A stretch of DNA of 64,000 nucleotides, taken from positions 310,001 through 374,000 of the forward strand of contig NZ_CP016895.1 in NCBI RefSeq assembly GCF_001704115.1, in the 5' to 3' direction. This stretch comes from Acinetobacter larvae (GTDB lineage Bacteria > Pseudomonadota > Gammaproteobacteria > Pseudomonadales > Moraxellaceae). A program made the translations under genes and the position numbers. Of this stretch, positions 56,587-63,248 are shown in pieces (within the stretch, counting starts at the first letter, position 1; each line of letters begins with the position of its first letter). Under the pieces are notes generated by a model. The model searched no databases and was not told where the DNA came from. It saw only the letters and a program-made list of their open reading frames with translations.

Positions 56587-56616
56587 AAAGAGCATCTTTA
56601 GGGATGCTCTTTTTTT
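56587..56616 (+). terminator. Intrinsic terminator after pnp
   Basis: Ten-base stem AAAGAGCATC / GATGCTCTTT, six-base loop, T-run continuing; 68 bases after the pnp stop. Confidence 0.93.
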
Positions 56617-56757
56617 ATGGCGCTGTCTTAAGGTTATGGCTGGATTGATTCTAAAATAAGAATGGCTTGCTTTTAAATTTTAAGCAGGTGCTATTGGTTT
56701 ATGTCTGGTTTTTTATGGCATGATGCTGACTCGCTTGGCAATAGCTTCAGGGTGATC

Positions 56758-57969
56758 ATGCAAATTTATTATTTTTATCAACATCGTAGTGCACAGTATT
56801 ATTTTATTCAAAATACAGCATTGACCGACCAAAGCGCAGAATTTGTCTGGATGGATTGTGTGCGTGAGGATGTGGTCAACCAGCCGATGTTATGGCAACA
56901 ACAGGTTTTTGCGCAGACAGGCTTACATGTAAATGAACTACATGTACAAGATATTTTAAATCTAGAACATCCTTGTACCTTTGATACGCTTGCAGATTAT
57001 GACTTACTCATCTTTAGAAAGCTCATTACACAAAATGACCATATCTTGCAGGTCAATAATCCCAGCGAACAGCATGCCAGCATTTTGGCTTTAGAAACTT
57101 CGCCAGTGAGTTTTATTATTACGCCACAGCTACTATTAACAGTACGTGAACAAGGGAATCAATCCTTAGAAAGTTATGTTAGTCGGGTCAATACTTTATT
57201 ACAGCGTCCCATTGAACAACAAAATGTACCGCGTAAATTGGCGAGTTCACCTTTAGATTTGGCACTACGTTTGCTCAATAGTATGGTTGATGATTATTTG
57301 CAGATTCGTGTACCTTTAACCAAACGTGTTGATTATTGGCAGCAGGCTTTATTACAAGACCATCGCCGTTTCCATAAATGGAATCAATTACTACAAGAGA
57401 ATATGGCTTTTCAGCAAATTGAAAATTTATGCGAAGAACAAATCGAGTCATTACAAGAATTAAAAGATGAAGTGGTGGATAATTTCCAACACCTGAAATC
57501 ACAAAAGGGCAATGAACGGCAAGATATATTATTGGTGCGTATTAATGATCTAAGTAATCATATTGAGCGTATTCAAACCCATACCACACGTTTTCGGAAT
57601 GCCATTCAGTCGGCAATCGATTTACACTTTTCGGCGATTGCCAATCAGACCAATGAAAATATGCGTATCTTAGCTATTATTACGGCGATTTTTGCACCTT
57701 TAACGTTGTTGACGGGATTATATGGGATGAACTTTGAGTTTATTCCGGGTATTCGTTCGCCGCACGGTTTTTGGGTGATGATTGTCTTAATGCTACTGAC
57801 CACGTTCTTATTAATCAGCTATTTTTATCGCCAACACTTGGTTGGGCGAGGCGAGCGCAGTGTATTGGAATTGATGGCACAGCAAAATCAAAACCAACGT
57901 ATGAACTTTTTATGGTTTATGCACTTAGAGCCGTTAAAACCCAATAAGAAAAATAAAACTAAATCCTAG
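56758..57969 (+). CDS. CorA-family divalent cation transporter
   Basis: Pentameric inner-membrane channel of the CorA/ZntB superfamily for Mg2+ or other divalent ions. A long cytosolic alpha/beta and coiled-coil domain precedes two C-terminal TM helices; the signature YGMNFEF follows TM1 (ILAIITAIFAPLTLLTGLYG), and TM2 is FWVMIVLMLLTTFLLISYF. The start at 56758 (MQIYYFYQHRSAQYYF) has AGGG upstream; a start at 56701 adds 19 non-conserved residues. A basic Lys/Asn tail closes it. Mg, Co, Ni or Zn specificity cannot be told from sequence. Confidence 0.87.
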   Translation: MQIYYFYQHRSAQYYFIQNTALTDQSAEFVWMDCVREDVVNQPMLWQQQVFAQTGLHVNELHVQDILNLEHPCTFDTLADYDLLIFRKLITQNDHILQVNNPSEQHASILALETSPVSFIITPQLLLTVREQGNQSLESYVSRVNTLLQRPIEQQNVPRKLASSPLDLALRLLNSMVDDYLQIRVPLTKRVDYWQQALLQDHRRFHKWNQLLQENMAFQQIENLCEEQIESLQELKDEVVDNFQHLKSQKGNERQDILLVRINDLSNHIERIQTHTTRFRNAIQSAIDLHFSAIANQTNENMRILAIITAIFAPLTLLTGLYGMNFEFIPGIRSPHGFWVMIVLMLLTTFLLISYFYRQHLVGRGERSVLELMAQQNQNQRMNFLWFMHLEPLKPNKKNKTKS

Positions 57970-58015
57970 CTCTGTGTATTGATCTGCCTGAGCTCATAGC
58001 GATCACCCTACGCTG

Positions 58016-58072
58016 TAGGGGCTATCGGGGTATTGGCAATATAAACGATAAAGCGTTTGCATGAGATCCAGT
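58016..58072 (+). repeat. 57-bp direct repeat, left copy
   Basis: Identical over 57 bases to 60323-60379. It copies the 3' end of the ArsR-family gene at 60322-60645 (on the minus strand, the last 18 codons and most of the stop). The two copies flank the toxin-antitoxin module and the IS element. Confidence 0.97.
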
Positions 58073-58180
58073 CCGGTGATAATACCGCCCTATATTAGAT
58101 TCTAATTTTAGGCTGATTATAATGGCTTGATTTCCTTAAGCCATTACAATGCAAATTTAAGAAAAAAACATTGAATAAAT

Positions 58181-58218
58181 ACGACTATGTCGTAGAATAT
58201 CAACTACGACATAGTCGT
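58181..58218 (+). promoter_or_regulatory. Double palindromic operator upstream of the toxin gene
   Basis: Two 15-base arms, ACGACTATGTCGTAG and its exact complement, are separated by eight bases. Each arm is itself nearly palindromic (ACGAC, three bases, GTCGT). It ends 18 bases before the toxin start, the place where HTH antitoxins bind to repress their own operon. Confidence 0.75.
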
Positions 58219-58461
58219 ACTAGATATGGAAGATCGATGTATACGATATGTGAAACTACTCTTTTTAGTAAGTTTTATTCGGACTATTGGACAGAACAAG
58301 CGTATAACGAGTTTAAGATTTTTCTCGCCTCTAATCCTGAATCTGGTGATGTAGAACCTCATTCTGGGGGAATACGTAAAATTCGCTGGGGATCTGGTCA
58401 AAGTGGTAAAAGTGGAGGTGTTAGAGTAATTTATCCTTTGGAGCGTAAAACCTCGGGGTGC

Positions 58462-58692
58462 TCAAGGATATAAGCGACTGGCGTAAGCCATTCGTGTGTA
58501 GTGTGGTGTTTGCTGTTGTTGGATGTATTGTTTAATCATCTTAATTGGCGCACCGTCACATGATGCAGTAAAGTAGCTAGGCGACCACAGAGCATTTCCC
58601 CATAGCTTGTTTTAATTTCAGGGTGTTTGCTGCATTCTTAGAATGCGACAGGAAGCACCCTTTAAACTATTCACTAAGCTAGTAATTGCTAT
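58462..58692 (-). pseudogene. tnpA remnant (IS200/IS605 Y1 transposase, C-terminal half)
   Basis: Reading leftward, one frame gives SLVNSLKGASCRILRMQQT, then two stops, then NKLWGNALWSPSYFTASCDG and IKMIKQYIQQQQ up to a TGA at 58462-58464. These are C-terminal motifs of Y1 transposases, including the helix with the catalytic Tyr (KQYIQQQ). Between the two parts the next frame reads HPEIK, so a pair of small indels near 58612-58625 explains the stops. The N-terminal half with the HUH motif is absent. It is therefore non-functional. Confidence 0.8.
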
Positions 58693-58727
58693 TTACTGTT
58701 AGCCATAGACCCAATATATTTTTAAGT

Positions 58728-59786
58728 ATGAAGACACTTAAATTACGCATAAAAGATAAACATTGTAAGATGCTAGACCAACTAGCGTCAGAGGTTAATT
58801 TTGTCTGGAATTATGTCAATGACTTATGCTTCAAGCATCTACAGCGAAAACAACAATTCTTTTCAGCATACGATATAGCAAAATATACAAAAGGTGCATC
58901 TAAAGAATGCAACTTGCACAGCCAAACCATACAGGCAGTTACAGAAGAATTAGTGACAAGACGCAAGCAATTCAAGAAAGCAAAATTAAAATGGCGTGTC
59001 AGCAATAAAAAATCAGCTAGACGCTCTTTAGGATGGATACCCTTCAAGAAAGTAGCGATTAAATATGCTGATGGCTATGTTCAATATGCTAAGCACCAAT
59101 TCAAAGTATGGGATAGTTACGGACTAAGCAAATACAATGTTAAAACAGGCTCGTTTGTCGAGGACAGCCGCGGACGTTGGTACGTTTGTCTTGTGGTTGA
59201 AGTGATTAAGACAGAGAAAACTCATTCTAAAACCGCAATTGGCATAGATTTAGGTTTAAAAGATTTAGCGACTTGTTCAGATGGCGTAAAGCTGAAAGCC
59301 CCTAAAATCTATCGGCAATATGAACAAAAACTTGGTATTGCTCAAAGAGCAAGAAATAAGAAACGTCTTAGAGCGCTTCACGCCAAGATCAAAAATATCC
59401 GTCAAAACATACTGCATCAATTCAGCCATAAACTAGTGAGTGAACATGCAGCCATCTTCGTTGGTAATGTGAATGCCAAAGCATTAGCACAAACTAGATT
59501 AGCTAAATCGGTGCTAGATGCCAGTTGGACAACACTAAGAACAATGCTCAAGTATAAATGCGAGAACGCAGGAGTATGGTATGAAGAAGTTAATGAAGCC
59601 TATACCACCCAAACTTGCTCGTGCTGTGGTTCACGCTGCAGTAGTCCGAAAGGTAGAGCAGGACTTGGAATAAGAGAATGGCAATGTCGTGAGTGTGGTA
59701 GCTCGTGGGATCGGGATGTAAATTCCGCATTGAATATTCTTGCGCTCGGACATGAGCGTCTCGCAGGAGGAGTCCCCGTCCTTTAG
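58728..59786 (+). CDS. tnpB: TnpB, RNA-guided endonuclease of an IS605-family element
   Basis: Predicted OMEGA (omega-RNA-guided) nuclease, ancestor-type of Cas12. The 352-residue protein has an N-terminal HTH/WED-like part (MKTLKLRIKDKHCKMLDQLA), then RuvC-I with Asp174 in IGIDLGLKDLA, a zinc ribbon with Cys297-Cys300 and Cys320-Cys323, and RuvC-III Asp330 in DRDVNSALNIL. At the usual RuvC-II place the sequence is FVGNVNAKAL (Gly246-Asn247) where a Glu is expected. A Glu appears at residue 290 in VNEAYTTQTC just before the zinc ribbon, where canonical TnpB has Pro. The frame is intact. Start at ATG 58728; an upstream in-frame start at 58686 lacks family match. Confidence 0.88.
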   Translation: MKTLKLRIKDKHCKMLDQLASEVNFVWNYVNDLCFKHLQRKQQFFSAYDIAKYTKGASKECNLHSQTIQAVTEELVTRRKQFKKAKLKWRVSNKKSARRSLGWIPFKKVAIKYADGYVQYAKHQFKVWDSYGLSKYNVKTGSFVEDSRGRWYVCLVVEVIKTEKTHSKTAIGIDLGLKDLATCSDGVKLKAPKIYRQYEQKLGIAQRARNKKRLRALHAKIKNIRQNILHQFSHKLVSEHAAIFVGNVNAKALAQTRLAKSVLDASWTTLRTMLKYKCENAGVWYEEVNEAYTTQTCSCCGSRCSSPKGRAGLGIREWQCRECGSSWDRDVNSALNILALGHERLAGGVPVL

Positions 59787-59823
59787 GTCGGAGAGGATGT
59801 CAATATAACCGTTTAGCGAATGG
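59741..59823 (+). ncRNA. Predicted omega-RNA 3' scaffold and guide at the IS right end
   Basis: In IS605-type systems the guide RNA overlaps the tnpB 3' end and continues past the right end. Here hairpins GCGCTC/GAGCGT (about 59741-59758) and CCGTCC/GGTCGG (59776-59791) lead to the right end at 59803, and the following ~20 bases of toxin gene (59804-59823) would be the guide. The 5' end of the RNA is not defined. Inferred from family knowledge, not from a covariance search. Confidence 0.5.
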
Positions 59824-59909
59824 TCAAATATGGTTACTCACCATTTACGGCAAATCTGCTATTGATCAACTTGATAAAAAGGTGCTACGTACCTTAGTAG
59901 AGAAACTAA

Positions 59910-60215
59910 ATGAATCACTTAAATGATATTGAAAGTCGTGATGCGAAACGGGACATTGCTGCTGAATTACTCATGGCAGTAGATGAAATGCTTGCAAATA
60001 CACCCACAAAAACTCACACCATTACGCAGACAGATGTGGCTTTAGCTCGACAAAAATCAAAATTAAGTCAGCGGCAATTTGCTGATATCTTAGGCGTTTC
60101 TGTCCGAACCTTAGAAAGTTGGGAACAAGGTGTGCGTAAACCATCTAAAGCTGCTCAATCCTTGATTAAGCTTTTTATTAAAAATCCATCTTTTGTTAGA
60201 GAAGCACTCGCGTAA
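59910..60215 (+). CDS. HTH antitoxin (HigA-like, Xre family)
   Basis: A 101-residue DNA-binding antitoxin. The C-terminal Xre-type HTH is LARQKSKLSQRQFADILGVS with VRTLESWEQGVRKPSKAAQ as recognition part, typical of HigA2/antitoxins encoded after a RelE-like toxin. The N-terminal helix (ESRDAKRDIAAELLMAVDEML) would wrap the toxin. It overlaps the 3' end of the toxin gene by 17 bases and keeps an intact frame. With the toxin broken and the IS between it and the operon promoter, its expression is uncertain. It probably recognised the palindromes at 58181-58218. Confidence 0.88.
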   Translation: MNHLNDIESRDAKRDIAAELLMAVDEMLANTPTKTHTITQTDVALARQKSKLSQRQFADILGVSVRTLESWEQGVRKPSKAAQSLIKLFIKNPSFVREALA

Positions 60216-60321
60216 CTAAAAAGGTGATAGTGCTAAAGCGTTTGGATATAAAGGCGTTTTAACTCATCTCCACACTGTGTCTATCTGTGGAATATACTTA
60301 ACATAAGCTAATTTTTGAGCT

Positions 60322-60645
60322 TTAGGGGCTATCGGGGTATTGGCAATATAAACGATAAAGCGTTTGCATGAGATCCAGTACTTTCTGATCGCTCACTTGA
60401 TAATAAATCTGTTTACCCTCACGGCGAGTGCTGACCATCTCAGCTTGACGTAATATGCCGAGTTGTTGCGATAACGTCGGCTGATGAATGTCAGTATAGC
60501 TTTCGATCTCCTGCACATGCAGCTCTTGTGCCATCAAGGCACATAAAATTTTTAATCGATCAGGATTGGCCAAAACTTTTAAACAGGCTGTAACCGTAGG
60601 AACTTGCTCAAAATTGATATTCATACTGGCGGTTGCTTTTTCCAT
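60322..60645 (-). CDS. bigR: BigR/SqrR-type sulfide-responsive ArsR-family repressor
   Basis: Winged-helix repressor of 107 residues, divergent from a sulfur-handling operon. Cys35 (KILCALMAQ) and Cys101 (LYRLYCQY) are 66 residues apart, the spacing of the two redox cysteines in BigR and SqrR that form a polysulfide bridge on exposure to reactive sulfur and release DNA. The HTH is HQPTLSQQLGILRQAEMVSTRREGKQIYY. Start could be ATG 60645 or the Met eight codons in. Its C-terminus (YPDSP then stop) has been altered: the left 57-bp repeat preserves what looks like the original end, reading four residues further. Confidence 0.85.
   Translation of the reverse strand: MEKATASMNINFEQVPTVTACLKVLANPDRLKILCALMAQELHVQEIESYTDIHQPTLSQQLGILRQAEMVSTRREGKQIYYQVSDQKVLDLMQTLYRLYCQYPDSP
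60323..60379 (+). repeat. 57-bp direct repeat, right copy (inside bigR)
   Basis: Identical to 58016-58072. It is the C-terminal coding end of bigR. The two copies bound a 2307-bp unit (about 940 bp without the IS). Confidence 0.97.
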
Positions 60646-60675
60646 GCTGAACCTAATCTGTCAAACAGTGCTTGA

Positions 60676-60714
60676 TTAATATATTTAATTATATAATATA
60701 AAAAAGTATATTAA
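60676..60714. promoter_or_regulatory. AT-rich operator/promoter region between bigR and pmpA
   Basis: TTAATATA (60676-60683) and its complement TATATTAA (60707-60714) bracket an almost pure A/T stretch between the divergent genes. BigR-type repressors bind AT-rich dyads at this position, so this is the likely shared operator. Confidence 0.5.
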
Positions 60715-60735
60715 AGGCAAAATGGTAGAGCCGTT

Positions 60736-61146
60736 ATGATACCTGATTTGTGGCAAGCTTTGCTGGGTGGCATGTTATTGGGGGTGGCTGTAGTGGGCTA
60801 TTTATATCTAAATGGTCGCATTGCTGGGGTAAGTGGCATGATCGCGCAAATTCTACAGCTACAAAGCTTTTTTAAAACACCTGCTTGGGCTTTTATGGCT
60901 GGGCTGATAGTCATGCCATTTATCTATAGCATCTGGTTGCAACCGGAGGTGTTGGTGAATGCTCGTCCGTGGCTATTACTGTTGGCTGGTCTATTGGTAG
61001 GCTTTGGCACCCAACTGGGCTCAGGATGTACCAGTGGTCATGGGATCTGCGGGGTCAGTCGGGGCGCGAAGCGTTCATTGCTAGCAACCAGTATGTTTAT
61101 GCTGACGGGTGCTGTAACGGTTTTTGTGATGCGGCATATTATATAA
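60736..61146 (+). CDS. pmpA: YeeE/YedE (DUF395) sulfur-transport half, PmpA-like
   Basis: Small membrane protein of 136 residues with about four hydrophobic segments, one half of a split YeeE/YedE sulfur-compound transporter. The conserved motif GFGTQLGSGCTSGHGICGVSR includes Cys98 and Cys105; in this family a Cys at this place contacts thiosulfate-like substrates. The second half is encoded 12 bases downstream. Linked to a BigR-type repressor and a persulfide-dioxygenase-like enzyme, it fits the BigR operon, where such proteins move reactive or oxidised sulfur across the membrane. Confidence 0.85.
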   Translation: MIPDLWQALLGGMLLGVAVVGYLYLNGRIAGVSGMIAQILQLQSFFKTPAWAFMAGLIVMPFIYSIWLQPEVLVNARPWLLLLAGLLVGFGTQLGSGCTSGHGICGVSRGAKRSLLATSMFMLTGAVTVFVMRHII

Positions 61147-61158
61147 GGAGTCATCGCA

Positions 61159-61611
61159 ATGAAAAATCTTTGGGCCTTTCTCTGTGGTGGTCTATTTGCT
61201 TTGGGCTTGATGCTGTCGGGGATGTCCAATCCAGCCAAAGTACTGGGCTTTCTCGATGTGTTTGGTGACTGGGACCCAACACTGGCTGTGGTGATGTTGG
61301 GGGCGATTGCGGTGACGATTATTCCCATGCAAAAAGCGCTACGGCAAAAATCACCCAAAACTTTGTATGGCGAGGCAATACAATTGCCGACACAACAACA
61401 CGTCGATGCCAAGCTACTGGTGGGAAGTGCTATTTTTGGCGTGGGCTGGGGCTTGGCAGGCATATGCCCGGCACCAAGTTTTAGCTTGCTGGCACTAGGA
61501 CATCTTGAGGGGCTGTATTTTATTGTGGCAATGATCGCAGGTGTTTATCTTTATCGTTATTGGGATCGTTGTTGGGCAGCATGGCATGGAGCGAATAGAT
61601 GCAGCAAATAG
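61159..61611 (+). CDS. pmpB: YeeE/YedE (DUF6691-type) sulfur-transport half, PmpB-like
   Basis: A 150-residue membrane protein with about four TM segments, the partner half of PmpA. The N-terminal ALGLMLSGMSNPAKVLGFLD and the later FGVGWGLAGICPAPSFSLLA with its conserved Cys are typical. AAGGAGTC lies before the ATG. Its last 13 bases overlap the hydrolase gene, so translation of the three genes is coupled. Confidence 0.86.
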   Translation: MKNLWAFLCGGLFALGLMLSGMSNPAKVLGFLDVFGDWDPTLAVVMLGAIAVTIIPMQKALRQKSPKTLYGEAIQLPTQQHVDAKLLVGSAIFGVGWGLAGICPAPSFSLLALGHLEGLYFIVAMIAGVYLYRYWDRCWAAWHGANRCSK

Positions 61612-62456
61612 CCGACATCCAAGCTTTTTTTGATCCTCAAACCCATAGCTTCAGCTATGTGGTCGCAGACCCAGTACGTAAGCAATGTGCAGTCATTGAC
61701 AGCGTCTTAAATTTTGATCCTGTATCGGCAACCACCACCACTGTATTGGCAGATCAAATCATTGCCTATATTGAGCAACAACAACTACAGTTACAATGGA
61801 TTTTAGAAACCCATGTACATGCAGATCACTTGACCGCTGCACAGTATTTAAAGCAAAAACTCGGTGGTTGTATTGCCATGAGTCAACAGATTGCACGGGT
61901 ACAACAACGCTTCGCGCAGATTTATCAGCTTGAGGCAAAGCCTACAGATTTTGATTATCTTTTTGCCGATCAGGAACGTTTTTATATTGGCGAATTGGCA
62001 GCTTATACCTTGGCAACACCCGGTCATACACCAGCATGTTTGAGTTATGTGGTTGCCGATGCCATCTTTGTTGGTGATACTTTATTTATGCCAGATTATG
62101 GCACAGCGCGCTGCGATTTTCCCGATGGTGATGCAGCTGAACTTTATGCATCAATCCAAAAAATTTACCAGTTTCCAGCGCAAACCCGTTTGTTCTTGTG
62201 TCATGATTATTTGCCGCTAGGGCGTGAGCAGTATGGCTATCAAACTGATGTTGGTCGTCAGAAACAGCATAATATTCATATTCATCAGGGCATTGCATTA
62301 GAGGATTTTGTTGCCATGCGTCAACAGCGTGATGCCCAACTGTCGATGCCGCGATTGATGCTGATGGCATTACCCATCAATATGCAGGCAGGACGTTTGC
62401 CACCATGTGAAGACAATGGGATTGCTTATTTAAAAATTCCGTTGAACTATTTTTGA
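61599..62456 (+). CDS. blh: Blh/ETHE1-like persulfide dioxygenase (metallo-beta-lactamase fold)
   Basis: Metal-dependent hydrolase-fold enzyme expected to oxidise glutathione persulfide to sulfite. The metal site is THVHADHLT (His72, His74, Asp76, His77); further ligands lie in ATPGHTPACLSY and DTLFMPDYGTARCDFPDG, and the last in LFLCHDY. The PDYGTARCDFPDG segment is characteristic of the Blh/ETHE1 group, not of glyoxalase II. At 285 residues it matches Blh of the BigR operon. It is the last gene of that operon; no rhodanese domain is fused. Confidence 0.87.
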   Translation: MQQIADIQAFFDPQTHSFSYVVADPVRKQCAVIDSVLNFDPVSATTTTVLADQIIAYIEQQQLQLQWILETHVHADHLTAAQYLKQKLGGCIAMSQQIARVQQRFAQIYQLEAKPTDFDYLFADQERFYIGELAAYTLATPGHTPACLSYVVADAIFVGDTLFMPDYGTARCDFPDGDAAELYASIQKIYQFPAQTRLFLCHDYLPLGREQYGYQTDVGRQKQHNIHIHQGIALEDFVAMRQQRDAQLSMPRLMLMALPINMQAGRLPPCEDNGIAYLKIPLNYF

Positions 62457-62540
62457 TCGCTCACCCGCAAGCTATGGATGGATTGGGGTGAGCTTGATTT
62501 TAGCGCGCACTCAGCGTCATGACCGAGAGATCAATTGTGT

Positions 62541-62804
62541 TTAGTGCTGTTCTTCGGCAGCAGCTTGTTTGAGCAGCGTGTATAACTTGTCTTTGTATTG
62601 CAGTTTTTTTCGTTTGAGGCTTTCGATATCGGTATTGACCGCATGCACTGGATTGAGCTCAAGATGAGTAATCTCTTTGTCCAGTACATCATGTTGCTCT
62701 AAGATTTTGGCAAAGTGTGGGTTGCTTTGCCTGAGCTCAATCATCAGCTCACTATACTCAGGGAACATATGCTTCATTTTTTTGTTTAAAACCTTGCTAT
62801 TCAT
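62541..62804 (-). CDS. YdcH/DUF465-family small protein
   Basis: An 87-residue, highly charged helical protein. The MFPEYSELMIELRQSNPHFAKIL stretch, followed by a coiled-coil (HDVLDKEITHLE ... DIESLKRKKLQYKDKLYTLL), is the DUF465 pattern. I start at ATG 62804 (MNSKVLNKKMKHMFPEY) with AAGGA upstream; an ATG at 62837 is further from the family start. Function in this family is not established. It is convergent with blh. Confidence 0.85.
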   Translation of the reverse strand: MNSKVLNKKMKHMFPEYSELMIELRQSNPHFAKILEQHDVLDKEITHLELNPVHAVNTDIESLKRKKLQYKDKLYTLLKQAAAEEQH

Positions 62805-62897
62805 GTGATTTTTATATCCTTTGCATGGTGTATGCATTCAAAAAAAACATCAACTCTAGTTCTAATCCCAATACCGCACTCAAGAAAAAATTAAGTT

Positions 62898-63236
62898 TTA
62901 CACGGTATGGTACTCACTAAAGCGTACTTGATGACGCAGTTGTTGGACTTCGTCGATCAGGTCCATCATCATGGCAACTGCAGCGAGACTGGCTTCAAAG
63001 TCACGTTGTAGTCGATATGCACGACGTGCGCGTGCAATATCTTCACCAAAAAATTGATGGATACGATGATCAGGACGCGCGGCTAAAATTTCATATTCCA
63101 AGAGCTGTAAGACCCAGTCTGGGCTTTGACCACAGACCGATGCAAAGTTGTGTAGATCTAAGCTTCGGCTTTCATCGATAACATCGACATCAAAACAACC
63201 CTCACAGACAACTTCACGATAATGTAATGTGCTCAT
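62898..63236 (-). CDS. cbpM: Chaperone modulator CbpM
   Basis: Inhibitor of the DnaJ-like co-chaperone CbpA, encoded directly upstream. The 112-residue protein has the CbpM pattern: an N-terminal region with VCEGCFDVDVIDE, then a MerR-like helical part (FASVCGQSPDWVLQLLEYEIL ... IHQFFGEDIARARRAYRLQRD) and a terminal helix AAVAMMMDLIDEVQQLRHQV. ATG 63236 has AAGGAG seven bases ahead; the ATG at 63242 is too close to that site. The gap to cbpA is 12 bases. Confidence 0.88.
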   Translation of the reverse strand: MSTLHYREVVCEGCFDVDVIDESRSLDLHNFASVCGQSPDWVLQLLEYEILAARPDHRIHQFFGEDIARARRAYRLQRDFEASLAAVAMMMDLIDEVQQLRHQVRFSEYHTV

Positions 63237-63248
63237 AATCATGCTCCT

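Larger units (their letters stand above)
58435..59803 (+). mobile_element. IS605-family element with decayed tnpA and intact tnpB
   Basis: A 1369-bp insertion inside the toxin gene. The boundaries are set by restoration of the toxin frame: host TTTAT precedes the left end and host TATAACC follows the right end, with no target duplication, as expected for IS200/IS605 single-strand transposition. The right end has a hairpin CCGTCC-TTTA-GGTCGG (59776-59791) followed by GAGGATGTCAA, a typical right-end structure. tnpB reads rightward; a remnant of tnpA lies divergently on the left, the IS605 layout. The tnpA damage means it can move only if a related TnpA acts in trans. Confidence 0.85.
58237..59926 (+). 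pseudogene. RelE/HigB-like toxin gene, disrupted by an IS605-family element
   Basis: The first 66 codons (58237-58434, MYTICETTLFSKFYSDYW ... GSGQSGKSGGVRVIY) and the last 40 codons (59804-59926, YNRLANGQIWLLTIYGKS ... LVEKLNESLK) belong to one 106-residue toxin of the RelE/ParE/HigB fold. The IS lies between them. Removing 58435-59803 rejoins the frame with no lost or duplicated base and gives RVIYYNRLANGQIW, the normal family sequence. As it stands the N-terminal frame runs into IS sequence and stops at 58473, so the toxin lacks its C-terminal beta strands and should be inactive. Start ATG 58237 has GGAAG ahead. The antitoxin gene overlaps its 3' end. Confidence 0.85.

Noticed and set aside
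58120..58146. Nine-base hairpin TAATGGCTT / AAGCCATTA near the left end of the TA insert
   Set aside because: It has no counterpart at the right end and no T-run, so it could not be called an element terminus or terminator.
58171..58236. Extended toxin N-terminus starting at 58171
   Set aside because: The extra residues are just the operator palindrome translated; GGAAG before the ATG at 58237 sets the start.
58435..59803. The TnpB region as a CRISPR-Cas12 locus
   Set aside because: No repeat-spacer array or adaptation genes; the ends, split toxin gene and tnpA remnant show an IS605-family element.
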